A program made the translations under genes and the position numbers. Shown piece by piece: positions 17,364 through 25,581 of a stretch of 38,723 bases of DNA. Below the pieces are notes generated by a model. That model was not told the DNA's origin and did no database searches. It saw only the letters and a list, made by a program, of their open reading frames with translations. Positions within the stretch are counted from its first letter, which is position 1. Every line of letters begins with the position of its first letter. The stretch is from Lysobacteraceae bacterium. Its GTDB lineage: Bacteria; Pseudomonadota; Gammaproteobacteria; Xanthomonadales; Xanthomonadaceae. The DNA is taken from the NCBI GenBank assembly GCA_004297225.1, contig SCUI01000004.1, positions 1 to 38,723 of the forward strand, read 5' to 3'.

Positions 17364-17603
17364 ATGCAGTTCCAGCTCCACTCCGGCGTGCCCGAGGCCG
17401 CCACCCTGAACGCCGCGCTGCGCCAGCTCGACCCGGATGCCGGCATCGTGCTCGACGCCAGGAAGGGCCGCCTGGAAGTCCTGTCGACCGCCAATGCCTC
17501 CGAAGTGCTGGGCGCGCTGGATGCCGTCGGTTGCGTCGCCACGCCCCTGCTGGAGGAAGTGCACATCAGCGGCGGCAGCACCTGTTGCGGGCATTGCGGC
17601 TAG
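17364..17603 (+). CDS. 79-residue protein with C-terminal CCGHCG motif
   Basis: A soluble 79-residue protein. The predicted order strand (MQFQLHSG), helix (EAATLNAALRQLD), two strands (AGIVLDARKG and RLEVLST), helix (ASEVLGALDAVG) resembles the ferredoxin-like fold of heavy-metal-associated domains. The usual N-terminal CxxC of those domains is absent; instead the protein ends in STCCGHCG, a likely metal or redox site. It is homologous to the protein at 35766 (same length, LEVLST/LRVST, terminal CCGxC). The start has GAGGAG at the right spacing. The TAG stop overlaps the GTG start of deoC, so translation is coupled. Function is unknown; a metal-trafficking or redox role is inference. Confidence 0.85.
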   Translation: MQFQLHSGVPEAATLNAALRQLDPDAGIVLDARKGRLEVLSTANASEVLGALDAVGCVATPLLEEVHISGGSTCCGHCG

Positions 17604-18331
17604 TGAGCCTCGCGGCGCGCCTGCTGCCGTTGCTGGACCTCACCAGCCTGGGTGAGGACGACACGCCGGCGCGCATCCGTGCACTGTGTGCGTCGGCGCG
17701 CGGCCCGCATGGCCTGCCGGCCGCGTTGTGCGTGTACCCGGAGCACGTCACCACGGTGCGCGAGGCGATGGCCGGCACGCCGGTGAAGGTCGCGACCGTG
17801 GTCAATTTCCCGGACGGCGGCGACGACGCGGCGCGAATCGCGCGCGAGACCCGGCGGGCGATCGCCGCGGGCGCCGGCGAAATCGACATGGTGTTGCCCT
17901 GGCGCGCGCTGTGCGTCGGCCAGGCGACGCTGGCGAGATATTGCGTGGACATCGCGCGCGGGGTCTGTGGCCCGGGCGTCACGCTCAAGCTGATCCTCGA
18001 GACCGGCTCCATCGCCGACCCCGCACTGATCCGCCAGGCCTGCGACCTGGGCCTTGATGCCGGCGTGGATTTCCTGAAGACCTCGACCGGCAAGGCCGCG
18101 ACCGGCGCCACGCCGGAAGCGGCCGCGGTGATGCTCGATGCCATCGCCGAACGCGGCGGGCGCTGCGGCTTCAAGGCTGCCGGCAGGATCCGCACGCTGG
18201 AGGATGCACGCATCCATCTCGACCTGGCCGAAGCGCGGCTGGGCGCCGCCTGGATCACGCCGGCCCATTTCCGCATCGGTGCGAGTTCCCTGTTCGGGGT
18301 GATCACCGCCGCGCTGGAGGTTGCGCCATGA
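17603..18331 (+). CDS. deoC: Deoxyribose-phosphate aldolase
   Basis: The 242-residue TIM-barrel class I aldolase has the family motifs in order: KVATVVNFPDGG, GEIDMVLPW, LKLILETGSI, the Schiff-base lysine in DFLKTSTGKA, and GFKAAGRIRT with the second catalytic lysine. It cleaves 2-deoxyribose 5-phosphate to glyceraldehyde 3-phosphate and acetaldehyde in the cytoplasm, the last step of deoxynucleoside catabolism. The start is GTG, overlapping the preceding TAG (taGTG); the deoD start overlaps its stop (ATGA). deoB (phosphopentomutase) is not in the window. Confidence 0.94.
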   Translation: MSLAARLLPLLDLTSLGEDDTPARIRALCASARGPHGLPAALCVYPEHVTTVREAMAGTPVKVATVVNFPDGGDDAARIARETRRAIAAGAGEIDMVLPWRALCVGQATLARYCVDIARGVCGPGVTLKLILETGSIADPALIRQACDLGLDAGVDFLKTSTGKAATGATPEAAAVMLDAIAERGGRCGFKAAGRIRTLEDARIHLDLAEARLGAAWITPAHFRIGASSLFGVITAALEVAP

Positions 18332-19050
18332 GCAGTCCGCACCTGGATGCCGCGTCCGGCGCGATCGCCGACACCGTGCTGCTGCCCGGCGACCCGCTGC
18401 GTGCACGCTTCATTGCCGGCCGGTTCCTGGAGGAGGCGGTGCAGGTCAACAGCCGCCGCAACATGCTGGGCTATACCGGGCTGTATCGGGGGCGTCCGGT
18501 GACCGTGATCGGCGGCGGCATGGGCATTCCCTCGACCGCGATCTATGCCACCGAACTCGCCCGCGTGCATGGCGTCCGGCGGATCCTGCGCGTGGGCACC
18601 TGCGGCGGCATCGGCGACGTTGCCCTGGGCGACGTATTGCTGGCGCAATCGGGCAGCACGGATTCCAATTTCAACCGCCTGCATTTCGGCGGCCACGACC
18701 TTGCCGCGTGCGCCGACTTCGGCTTGCTGCGCGGCGCGGTGGATGCGGCCGCGCGCCTGGGCATGAAGGCGCGGGTCGCGCGGATATTCAGCACCGACTG
18801 CTTCCACGACGGCGACCCGGACCTGCTGTCGCACCTGCGTCGGCACCGCATCCAGGGCGTCGAAATGGAAACCGCGGGCCTGTACGGCCTGGCGATGCGC
18901 GAAGGTTTCCAGGCGCTCACCATCGTCTCGGTCAGCGACCTGCTCGACACCGGCGGTTCGATTCCGCCGATGGAGCGGGAGCAGGGGCTTGCCGTGATCG
19001 CGGAGCTGGCGCTGGAATCGGCGCTGCAGGCAATCGACGCCGCTACTTGA
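18328..19050 (+). CDS. deoD: Purine-nucleoside phosphorylase
   Basis: The 240-residue protein matches the hexameric DeoD family: VLLPGDPLRARFIA (phosphate-binding loop), NMLGYTG, GGGMGIPSTAIYATEL, RVGTCGGIGDV, VEMETAGLYGLA (ribose-binding Glu-Met-Glu) and SVSDLLDTG, where the Asp protonates the purine. It splits purine (deoxy)nucleosides with phosphate. The product feeds through a pentomutase to DeoC. It is translationally coupled to deoC. Its 3' end overlaps the convergent DUF481 gene by eight bases. Confidence 0.95.
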   Translation: MSSPHLDAASGAIADTVLLPGDPLRARFIAGRFLEEAVQVNSRRNMLGYTGLYRGRPVTVIGGGMGIPSTAIYATELARVHGVRRILRVGTCGGIGDVALGDVLLAQSGSTDSNFNRLHFGGHDLAACADFGLLRGAVDAAARLGMKARVARIFSTDCFHDGDPDLLSHLRRHRIQGVEMETAGLYGLAMREGFQALTIVSVSDLLDTGGSIPPMEREQGLAVIAELALESALQAIDAAT

Positions 19051-19789
19051 ACCGGTAGACCAGGTTCACCGTGGTCAGTCGGTCGGTGTTCTCGATGCCC
19101 GGCTCGACATCGCTGTTGTAGCGCGTCTCCAGCCCGGCCTTCATCGCCAACCCTTCGGCCACGGCCACCTGCACGCCCAGCACGTTGCGCACGAAGGTGT
19201 TGTCGCGGCCGGATTCGAACAGCAGCGTGTCGACCAGCGAGGCATTGTCCGTCAGTTTCCAGCGCCAGTCGGCCATGCCGCGCCCGATCGCTTCGTTGTG
19301 GTGCACGCGCGCGCCCTGGTCCTTGGCGAAGCGGTAGCCCGGGCCCAGTTCCAGCGACAACTTGTGCGCCTCGCTGCGCAGTGCCTCCACCCCGTAGCCG
19401 GCCGCTGCCGTCCACTGGTACTCGTAGGTGCCGAATGCGTCGCGCTCGTTGCGCAGCGAGCCATAGACGTAGCTGCGCGGGTCCAGGCGGAAGCCACCGG
19501 TGCCGTGCGCCTCGTAGCGGCGCGCGATGGCGACGTCGTCGTCGGTGGCGTAGTGGCCGGACGCGCCGAACGCCAGCTTGTGGCGCACGTCGCTGAAGGC
19601 GAAGTCCAGCTTGCCGACGAAACTCTCGGTCTCGGTGTTGCCGCTGGACATCGCCAGGCCCAGTTCGGCGCGCGCGCTCCAGCCTTCATCGGCGGCGCCC
19701 TCGCCGGCAGGCGCGAGGGTGGCGTGGGATTGGGCGAACGCGGTCAGCGGCGCGCAGGCCAGCAGGCACGGCAAGGCGATTCGAAACAT
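19043..19789 (-). CDS. DUF481 outer-membrane beta-barrel protein
   Basis: The 248-residue protein has a signal peptide (ALPCLLACAPLTAFAQ) and a body of alternating strands typical of the DUF481 (YdiY) family, with SARAELGLAMSSGNTETES as the family signature near the N-terminus. It ends in NLVYRFK, an outer-membrane-like terminal Phe strand followed by Lys. Members are thought to be outer-membrane barrels of unknown function, sometimes linked to salt or acid stress. A GTATCCT element about 30 bases upstream of the ATG could be its -10. It is monocistronic and overlaps the end of deoD. Confidence 0.88.
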   Translation of the reverse strand: MFRIALPCLLACAPLTAFAQSHATLAPAGEGAADEGWSARAELGLAMSSGNTETESFVGKLDFAFSDVRHKLAFGASGHYATDDDVAIARRYEAHGTGGFRLDPRSYVYGSLRNERDAFGTYEYQWTAAAGYGVEALRSEAHKLSLELGPGYRFAKDQGARVHHNEAIGRGMADWRWKLTDNASLVDTLLFESGRDNTFVRNVLGVQVAVAEGLAMKAGLETRYNSDVEPGIENTDRLTTVNLVYRFK

Positions 19790-19857
19790 GGGCGGAGCGA
19801 TGTTGCGGGGGAACCGGGAGGATACCTGTCCCGGAGCGAAAGTTCGCCCCGCGCGCG

Positions 19858-20130
19858 TCAGGCGCCGACGCTGCTGCGCTCCACCGGCGTCACGGGCGTC
19901 CCGGCCCCGTCGACGACCAGCCGCACGCGCACGCGCTCGTAGTAGAAACTGGCGCGGACCAGGCCCTGGTCATCGCCGGTGCCGCGTTCGCACAGCACGG
20001 TGATCTTGCGGTTGTTCATCAGCTGACGGAACGCGTCCACCTCCATGCCGAAGGCATCCGCGAGCAGCGCGGCGTCGATTTCGACCTGCGGGGCCGACGG
20101 ATTGGTCTCGATGGGGATGGTCTTGCCCAT
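19858..20130 (-). CDS. DUF6522 family small protein
   Basis: A 90-residue soluble protein. The recognisable core reads FRQLMNNRKITVLCERGTGDD followed by LVRASFYYERVRVRLVVD, which I match to DUF6522. It has a single Cys and no signal sequence. The family has no known function. The gene starts 44 bases after the dipZ stop on the same strand and is probably part of the same transcript. The frame is open far upstream, but only this part has family-like sequence, and MGKTIPIE is the natural start. Confidence 0.75.
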   Translation of the reverse strand: MGKTIPIETNPSAPQVEIDAALLADAFGMEVDAFRQLMNNRKITVLCERGTGDDQGLVRASFYYERVRVRLVVDGAGTPVTPVERSSVGA

Positions 20131-20174
20131 GTCCCCAGTCTGGGACGCGATGCGCCACGCCACCTTGACCTCCG

Positions 20175-21905
20175 TCAGCCGGAGGTGAACGCATAGGCCC
20201 TTGCGCCCGGATCCAGGAAGGTGATCTCGAACAGGCGTTCGGCGGGTCCGCCCGCCTGGCGCACCAGCTGGTACAGGCGGTCCTCCTCGATCGTGCCAAG
20301 GCCCTGCGCATCGATGTCGCTCCCCGCGTCCCTGCCGGGCGCCTGCCCATCCAGGGTGACGCGGAAGCGCACGGGCTTGCCGTCCTCCGCGGGCGCCAGC
20401 ACCAGGTGCAGGTCGCGGGCACGGAAGCGCAATTGCAGCTTGCCGCCGGCGCGCAGCACCTGTGCATACTCGGGTTCCACCTGCCAGCGCCCGTCCAGCG
20501 CCCACTCGTGCAGCGCCAGCGCGGGTGGCGCTTCGTATCCGGCCGCGGCGCCCGGCGCGATGCGGCTGGCGACATTGCTGGCGCGCGCGTAGCCGAGGTA
20601 GGTTTCCGGCGTGATCCGCCAGTCGCCCGAAGGCGGCGCCGCCGCACCGCCACTGCGGTTGTCGACGTAGCCGCCCGGCAGGCCGGTGGCGCCGTTCTCC
20701 TCCAGCAGCGTGCGGATCACGTCCTCGCTGCGCGCGTATTCGCCTTCGCCGAAGTGGTGGTAGCGGATCCGGCCCTGGCCGTCGATGAAGTAGTGCGCCG
20801 GCCAGTAGCGATTGTCGAACGCGCGCCAGATCGCGTAGTCGTTGTCCATCGCCACGGCGTACGTGATGCCGAGCGATCCGATCGCCTTGCGCACGTTGCC
20901 GGGATCGCGCTCGAACGCGAACTCGGGCGTGTGCACACCGACCACCACCAGCCCGTGGGCGCGGTACTTTTCGGCCCAGCCCTGCACGTAGGGCAGGGCG
21001 CGCAGGCAGTTGATGCAGGAATAGGCCCAGAAATCGACCAGCACGACCTTGCCGCGCAGTCCCGCGCGCGTGAGTGGCGGGCCGTTGAACCATCCGGTCG
21101 CACCGTCCAGGGGCGGCATCGTGCCTTCCACCGCAAGCGGCTTGCCCGCTTCGGGCGCTGCCGAGGGCGGCCGTGCATCCGGGGTCACCGCATCCACCAG
21201 GCGCTGCTCGAGCTTGCTGGTGCTGGCCAGCGACAGCCGCGTCAACAGGCCGGTGTCCAGTCCCATCGCGATCACGGCGACGCCCGCCATTACCAGCACG
21301 CCCAGCGCGCGCCGGATCCATTCGCCCACGCCCAGCGAGCGCTTCATCGCGGCGAAGACGCGACCGCCGACCAGCAGCGCCAACGCCAGCGAGGTCACCG
21401 CGCCGGCGGCGAACACCAGCAGCAGGATCGTGGTTGCGGCGTTGGCGCCCTTGAGTGCCGCGGCAGTGAGGATCAAGCCGAGGATCGGACCCGCGCACGG
21501 CGCCCAGAGCAGGCCCGTGGCCACGCCGAGCAACAGTGCGGACCAGGGGGAGCCGCGGTCGCGGTCATGCCGCGACAAGCGGTTGCCGGCGGCAACGAAA
21601 GGTCGTGCCAGCCAGTCCGCCAGCCGCGGCCACAGCAGCGACAGGCCGAGCACGGCCAGCACCGCCAGCGCGATCGCCCGGCCCCACTGGTTGAGTTGCA
21701 GCGCCCAGTGGCCGCCGACCGCCGCCAGTGTCGCGACGGCGGCGAAGGTCAGTGCCATGCCGATGAGCATCGGCAGGCCGCTGCGCGCGAACGGCCTGTC
21801 CGCGCGCGCGAACACGAACGGCAGCACCGGGAGGATGCACGGGCTGACGATGGTCAGCACGCCACCCAGGTATGCGAGCACGAGCAGGAGCATCGTTGCA
21901 CCCAT
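20175..21905 (-). CDS. DipZ-type protein: CcdA membrane domain, thioredoxin and C-terminal beta domain
   Basis: A 576-residue three-part protein. Residues 1-220 are the CcdA/DsbD-like membrane module with its two transmembrane cysteines (TIVSPCILPVLPF, Cys23; LLWAPCAGPILG, Cys137). Residues about 265-410 are a TlpA-like thioredoxin with WAYSCINCLRALPY (Cys297 and Cys300). The C-terminal 160 residues are a beta-sandwich of the DipZ type. The membrane part passes electrons from cytoplasmic thioredoxin to the external thioredoxin domain, which reduces exported disulfides or supports cytochrome c assembly. The start could be ATG 21905 or 21893. It diverges from the amidohydrolase gene and is followed by the DUF6522 gene. 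Confidence 0.92.
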   Translation of the reverse strand: MGATMLLLVLAYLGGVLTIVSPCILPVLPFVFARADRPFARSGLPMLIGMALTFAAVATLAAVGGHWALQLNQWGRAIALAVLAVLGLSLLWPRLADWLARPFVAAGNRLSRHDRDRGSPWSALLLGVATGLLWAPCAGPILGLILTAAALKGANAATTILLLVFAAGAVTSLALALLVGGRVFAAMKRSLGVGEWIRRALGVLVMAGVAVIAMGLDTGLLTRLSLASTSKLEQRLVDAVTPDARPPSAAPEAGKPLAVEGTMPPLDGATGWFNGPPLTRAGLRGKVVLVDFWAYSCINCLRALPYVQGWAEKYRAHGLVVVGVHTPEFAFERDPGNVRKAIGSLGITYAVAMDNDYAIWRAFDNRYWPAHYFIDGQGRIRYHHFGEGEYARSEDVIRTLLEENGATGLPGGYVDNRSGGAAAPPSGDWRITPETYLGYARASNVASRIAPGAAAGYEAPPALALHEWALDGRWQVEPEYAQVLRAGGKLQLRFRARDLHLVLAPAEDGKPVRFRVTLDGQAPGRDAGSDIDAQGLGTIEEDRLYQLVRQAGGPAERLFEITFLDPGARAYAFTSG

Positions 21906-21968
21906 GGCGCCAAAACCGGCAAACCATCGCCGATAATGGGCTTCCTCCGGTCCGCGTGCCAGTCGCCG

Positions 21969-22991
21969 ATGAAGGTCGTCCACACGCCCCTGCATGCCCT
22001 CCACGACGGCGGCATGGAACTGCATCGCGGCGAGCTGGTGCCGTGCTTCGAGATGCCGTCGCGCGTCGACCACATCCTGGGGGCGCTCACCCGCGACGGG
22101 CACGCCATCCAGGCGCCGCGCGACCATGACGACGCGATCCTCGAACGTGTGCACGATCCCGCCTACCTGGCCTTCCTGCGCGGGGCGTGGGCCGAATGGC
22201 GGGCGGAAGGCCGCGAAGGCTTCATGCTCGCCGGCGCCTTCCCGGCGCGCGGCCTGCGCCGCGACATCGTGCCCACCGGGTTGCACGCCCGCCTGGGTTA
22301 CTACTCGTTCGACGCCGGCAGCCCGATCGTCGCCGGCACCTGGCAGGCGGCACGCGCCGCCGCGCATTGCGCGCTGACCGCCGCGGACCTGGTGGCCGCC
22401 GGCGAGCGCAGCGCCTACGCCCTGTGCCGGCCGCCTGGCCACCACGCCGGGCGCTCGACGATGGGCGGCTACTGCTTCCTCAACAACGCGGCGCTCGCGG
22501 CGCAGCGGCTGCGCGACGCCGGATTCGCGCGGGTCGCGATCCTCGACGTGGACTACCACCACGGCAACGGCACGCAAGAGATCTTCTGGGAACGCGGCGA
22601 CGTCCCGTTCGCCTCGATCCACGGCGATCCGAACACCGAGTACCCGTTCTACCTGGGCCATGCCGACGAGCGCGGCGCCGGCGCCGGTGAAGGCTGCAAC
22701 CACAATTTCCCGCTGCCGCGCGGCACGACCTGGCCCGAGTACGAGGCGACGCTGGCGCGCGCGCTCGAGGCGCTCGCCGCGCATGCACCGGACGCGCTGG
22801 TCGTGTCGCTGGGCGTGGACGTGTTCGAAGGCGACCCGATCAGCCAGTTCAAGCTGGCCGCCGGGGATTTCAGGCCGCTGGGCGCACGCACCGCCGCGCT
22901 CGGCCTGCCCACCGTGCTGGTGCAGGAGGGCGGCTACGCCGTCGCGGAGATCGGCGAGAACGTGGCCAGCGTGCTGGCCACGTTCGCCTGA
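21969..22991 (+). CDS. Acetylpolyamine amidohydrolase / histone deacetylase family
   Basis: The 340-residue zinc deacetylase has RPPGHHAG (His158 and His159, catalytic pair), ILDVDYHHGNGTQ (Asp195 and His197 zinc ligands), SLGVDVFEGDPIS (third zinc ligand Asp) and LVQEGGYAV. Length and the long insertion after the first motifs match bacterial acetylpolyamine amidohydrolases (AphA/AphB), which release acetate from acetylputrescine and similar amines. Deacetylation of another substrate is possible. A GATAAT element lies about 35 bases upstream. It is convergent with the DUF1579 gene, with six bases between stops. Confidence 0.92.
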   Translation: MKVVHTPLHALHDGGMELHRGELVPCFEMPSRVDHILGALTRDGHAIQAPRDHDDAILERVHDPAYLAFLRGAWAEWRAEGREGFMLAGAFPARGLRRDIVPTGLHARLGYYSFDAGSPIVAGTWQAARAAAHCALTAADLVAAGERSAYALCRPPGHHAGRSTMGGYCFLNNAALAAQRLRDAGFARVAILDVDYHHGNGTQEIFWERGDVPFASIHGDPNTEYPFYLGHADERGAGAGEGCNHNFPLPRGTTWPEYEATLARALEALAAHAPDALVVSLGVDVFEGDPISQFKLAAGDFRPLGARTAALGLPTVLVQEGGYAVAEIGENVASVLATFA

Positions 22992-22997
22992 CGCGAC

Positions 22998-23585
22998 TCA
23001 GCGGCGCGTGTAGGTCATTTCCATCATCTTGAACTCGGCGCCGTCCGGACCCGGGCCGTACATCTCGAAGTGCTCGGTGTTGGCGTCGCTCCAGCGGCTG
23101 GTGAAGCGCGCGGGCGTCGCCCGCTTGGTGACGGGATCGTTCCAGCTGCCCTGGAACGTGCAATTGCCGTGCTCGTCGCAGTCGCCATGGCTGAGCATCA
23201 CCCCGGTGGACATGCTGTCGTTCCAGGTCTGCCACCACTTCCCGGTGACGTTGTCGTAGCCGACCATGCCGTGGCCGGTGAACGCCATGCCGTGCATGCT
23301 GCCCTGGAACTGTTCGACCAGCACCCGGCCGTCGAGGATCATGCTGCGCTTGGCGCTGCCGGTCTCGTCGGAAGGCGTCGCGCCGGGCGCGTCCCAGCTG
23401 CGGACGGCGACGTCGTATTCGCCCACCGAAGTGGCCAGTCCCGCGTGCTGCGGCCCGGGCGTGCCGGCGGCGATGTAGGCCTGCATCATCGCTTCCTGTT
23501 CCGGCGTCATCGCCGGCGCCTCCTGCGCGAGGACGGGGAAGGCGAGGGTCAGGGTCACGGCGAGCGCGAGCGTGCGACGGATCAT
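22998..23585 (-). CDS. Exported DUF1579 family protein
   Basis: The 195-residue protein begins with a signal peptide (RRTLALAVTLTLAFPVLAQ). The body, from QHAGLATSVGEYDVAVRSW through GKWWQTWNDSMSTGVMLSHG to EMTYTRR, matches DUF1579, a lipocalin-like beta-barrel. Typical features are the paired Trp and the GHGMVGYDNVTGKWW strand. It is probably periplasmic. One Cys pair (CDEHGNC) could form a disulfide. Function unknown. ATG 23585 is fixed by the signal peptide. Confidence 0.85.
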   Translation of the reverse strand: MIRRTLALAVTLTLAFPVLAQEAPAMTPEQEAMMQAYIAAGTPGPQHAGLATSVGEYDVAVRSWDAPGATPSDETGSAKRSMILDGRVLVEQFQGSMHGMAFTGHGMVGYDNVTGKWWQTWNDSMSTGVMLSHGDCDEHGNCTFQGSWNDPVTKRATPARFTSRWSDANTEHFEMYGPGPDGAEFKMMEMTYTRR

Positions 23586-23693
23586 GGGAAGCTCCTCACG
23601 GGGGCGCCGGCCGGCGCCGAGGCCGCGACTATGGGCCAAGTCCGGTGGGCTGGCTCGCGGCGTTGCAGCAATCAGGCCGCTGGCCGCGCAAAC

Positions 23694-23719
23694 GAAAATC
23701 GCGGCCGATGGCCGCGATT
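23694..23719 (-). terminator. Rho-independent terminator after the H1-tail-like gene
   Basis: A perfect ten-base-pair stem (AATCGCGGCC with GGCCGCGATT) closes a three-base loop. On the minus strand it is followed by TTTTC, 24 bases after the stop at 23743. Confidence 0.75.
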
Positions 23720-23742
23720 CCGTGCGTCGCTGGTGCGGGGCG

Positions 23743-23976
23743 TCAGGCCTTCTTCTTGCCTTTCGCAGCCTTGGCGGCCTTCGGCTTCGCGGCCGGCGCG
23801 GCGGTCTTCTGCGCCTTGGTGCTGGAGCGGAAGGCGGCCGGCGCGATCTTGCGCAGGGGGGTGTCACCGAGCACTTCGATGCGGCCACCACGCTTGCGGA
23901 AAGCGGCCAGGTCCTCGGCGATGGACTGGTGGCTCAGGCTGTTGGCGGCGACGGACTGGTTGGGCTTGCGGGCCAT
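23743..23976 (-). CDS. Small basic protein with histone-H1-like Ala/Lys/Pro tail
   Basis: The 77-residue protein has an N-terminal half with a short folded-looking segment (ARKPNQSVAANSLSHQSIAE, then FRKRGGRIEVLGDTPLRKI). The C-terminal tail of about 25 residues consists almost only of Ala, Lys and Pro (KAQKTAAPAAKPKAAKAA, ending GKKKA). Such tails occur in bacterial histone-H1-like and AlgP-type DNA-binding proteins and bind DNA or RNA non-specifically. It has a near-consensus promoter, a strong Shine-Dalgarno (AAAGGAGA) and its own terminator, so it is a highly expressed single gene. I do not know the family; a nucleoid or RNA-binding role is inference. Confidence 0.8.
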   Translation of the reverse strand: MARKPNQSVAANSLSHQSIAEDLAAFRKRGGRIEVLGDTPLRKIAPAAFRSSTKAQKTAAPAAKPKAAKAAKGKKKA

Positions 23977-23979
23977 GGG

Positions 23980-23987
23980 TCTCCTTT
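23980..23987 (-). promoter_or_regulatory. Strong Shine-Dalgarno of the H1-tail-like gene
   Basis: AAAGGAGA on the minus strand, three bases before the ATG at 23976. Confidence 0.75.
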
Positions 23988-24009
23988 CATGGGGGTGGAG
24001 AGACCGTCG

Positions 24010-24038
24010 ATTTTACGCGAAATCGGCACAAATCGCAA
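24010..24038 (-). promoter_or_regulatory. Near-consensus sigma-70 promoter
   Basis: On the minus strand, TTGCGA (-35), a 17-base spacer and TAAAAT (-10) lie in an unusually AT-rich gap. They point at the H1-tail-like gene starting at 23976, with a leader of about 27 bases. This is the best sigma-70 promoter I can see in the window. Confidence 0.7.
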
Positions 24039-24071
24039 TAAAACCGGGTAATTTCGCCAAAATGGCAGGCA

Positions 24072-25571
24072 TCAGTGGCTTTCTTCGCCGTTCGTGCCGG
24101 GGGCGAGCCGGCGCAGGCGTTCGTCCAGGGCGCGCAGGTTCGCCTCGGTCCCCTCCAGTTCCGCGGCCTGGCCATCGGGCAGCCACTGGCGTGCCAGGAC
24201 CAGGAGTTCATTGCGTTGCCGTCGCCAACGTGCAGCCAACTCCGCTGATTTTTGCGCCAGCCCGCCCAACTCGGCTGGTTGCGGGATGCCGTAACCGTCG
24301 CCGGCCAGGAGTGCAGCCGGCTGCGTCAGGACCGCCTCCAGCCCCAGGTTGTCGCGTGCGGCCGCCCGCCCCGGGGCAGGGATCCGCCGCTTGAGACGGT
24401 CGCGTGCGCCGGCCTGGATGCGCCGCAATGCCAATTGTTCGAGCACGAGCAACGCCGCGGTGCTGCGCAGGTCGGCTTGGGCGAAATGGTCCGCGCGCCG
24501 TGCCGCCGGCAACGCCAGCCAATCGCCGGCCTTCGGCCAGGCCAGGCCGAGGGTGTCGCGGGCGACGCCGTAGAGCGCCTGCTGGTGCGCATCGGCGGCT
24601 TCGAAGTAATAACCCAGGCGCACGGCCTCCTGCCGGTCGGTGGTCACGTCGTGGTCGACGACGCCGTGGCGGCGCAGCCGGCGCAGCAATCCGGTCGGCG
24701 TGATGCTCATCAGCTTCATGTCGGCAAGGCGCGGCACGCCGGCCTGCAGCAGGCGAGCCGTCTCCACTGCGCAATTGTTGCCGATGAATGCATAACGGCC
24801 GTCATAGCTCCAGTGCACCAGCGCCGCCCGCTGCAGCAACAGCCGGATCTCCTCGCGCGAGAGCTGCAGCGGGATCGAACGCAGCCCGCGCAGTTCGACC
24901 TGGGTGTATTCGGCGACCACCTGGGTGAGCGGGAGCACGAACAGGCGCGAAGGATAGGACCCGGTCAGCCCGCGCCAGCTCGAGACCTGGACGTCGTCGA
25001 CGAAGGCGCGGAACGACAACACCAGGTGCTCGCCCAGGTCGAGCCGGCAGTCGGGACCCGGCGCGCGCGCCGGCGCGCACACCACGACGCGCAGCATCGA
25101 GTGGCCCCAACGGCTCATCGCCGCGTCGTTGCCCTCGGCCAGCAGGTAGTCGACCTCGTAGACTCGGGCGGGATCGAGTTGCAGCAGCGGCGAAGCGTCG
25201 TCGGGCGCAGCCAATACGAACGGAAGCGCGGCGGGGCAATCCGGCGCCGCGCCGATCCGCGCCAGGTGCAGGTCGAACCAGCGCGCCAGCGCCGGCCGGC
25301 GGCAGGCATAGTCGACGTCGGCCTGGTAGCGCGCGCGGTTGGCCTCGATGAACCCGCGTGGCCCCGCCAGTTCACCGGGCCCCAGGCTGCGTCGGGTGAA
25401 CGCGTTGCGCGTGCGCCATGGGCGCAGCGGTGCGTCCTGCCAACCGGCCAGTTCGAGCAGGCGCGGATCCTTGGACAACGTTTCCACCTGCGCGTGCGTG
25501 GCGAACGGAACGCACGCCAGCCACGCCGCGACCAGGCACCAGGCCGCGCGAGCGCGCCAGGCCCGGCTCAC
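24072..25571 (-). CDS. Exported DUF4105 protein (Lnb N-terminal domain family)
   Basis: The 499-residue protein has an N-terminal signal peptide (AWCLVAAWLACVPFATHA). The DUF4105 core (about residues 140-300) contains SRWGHSMLRVVVC, LSFRAFVDDVQVSSWRGLTG, YPSRLFVLPL and FIGNNCAVETARLLQAG. The ordered Ser/His and Asn-Cys residues resemble a cysteine-peptidase-like (NlpC/P60-like) site. A helical domain fills the C-terminal 180 residues. The domain is named from the N-terminus of lacto-N-biosidase and its activity is uncharacterised. The DUF2388 gene ends ten bases upstream on the same strand, so the two exported proteins probably work together. Confidence 0.88.
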   Translation of the reverse strand: MSRAWRARAAWCLVAAWLACVPFATHAQVETLSKDPRLLELAGWQDAPLRPWRTRNAFTRRSLGPGELAGPRGFIEANRARYQADVDYACRRPALARWFDLHLARIGAAPDCPAALPFVLAAPDDASPLLQLDPARVYEVDYLLAEGNDAAMSRWGHSMLRVVVCAPARAPGPDCRLDLGEHLVLSFRAFVDDVQVSSWRGLTGSYPSRLFVLPLTQVVAEYTQVELRGLRSIPLQLSREEIRLLLQRAALVHWSYDGRYAFIGNNCAVETARLLQAGVPRLADMKLMSITPTGLLRRLRRHGVVDHDVTTDRQEAVRLGYYFEAADAHQQALYGVARDTLGLAWPKAGDWLALPAARRADHFAQADLRSTAALLVLEQLALRRIQAGARDRLKRRIPAPGRAAARDNLGLEAVLTQPAALLAGDGYGIPQPAELGGLAQKSAELAARWRRQRNELLVLARQWLPDGQAAELEGTEANLRALDERLRRLAPGTNGEESH

Positions 25572-25581
25572 GACGCGGGTC

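Noticed and set aside
20406..22991. Very long open frames opposite or across real genes (for example 861 residues here, others near 24252-27503 and 31717-34620)
   Set aside because: They are a by-product of high GC content. Their products are Arg/Ala/Gly-rich without domains, and they lie antisense or out of frame to genes with clear motifs.
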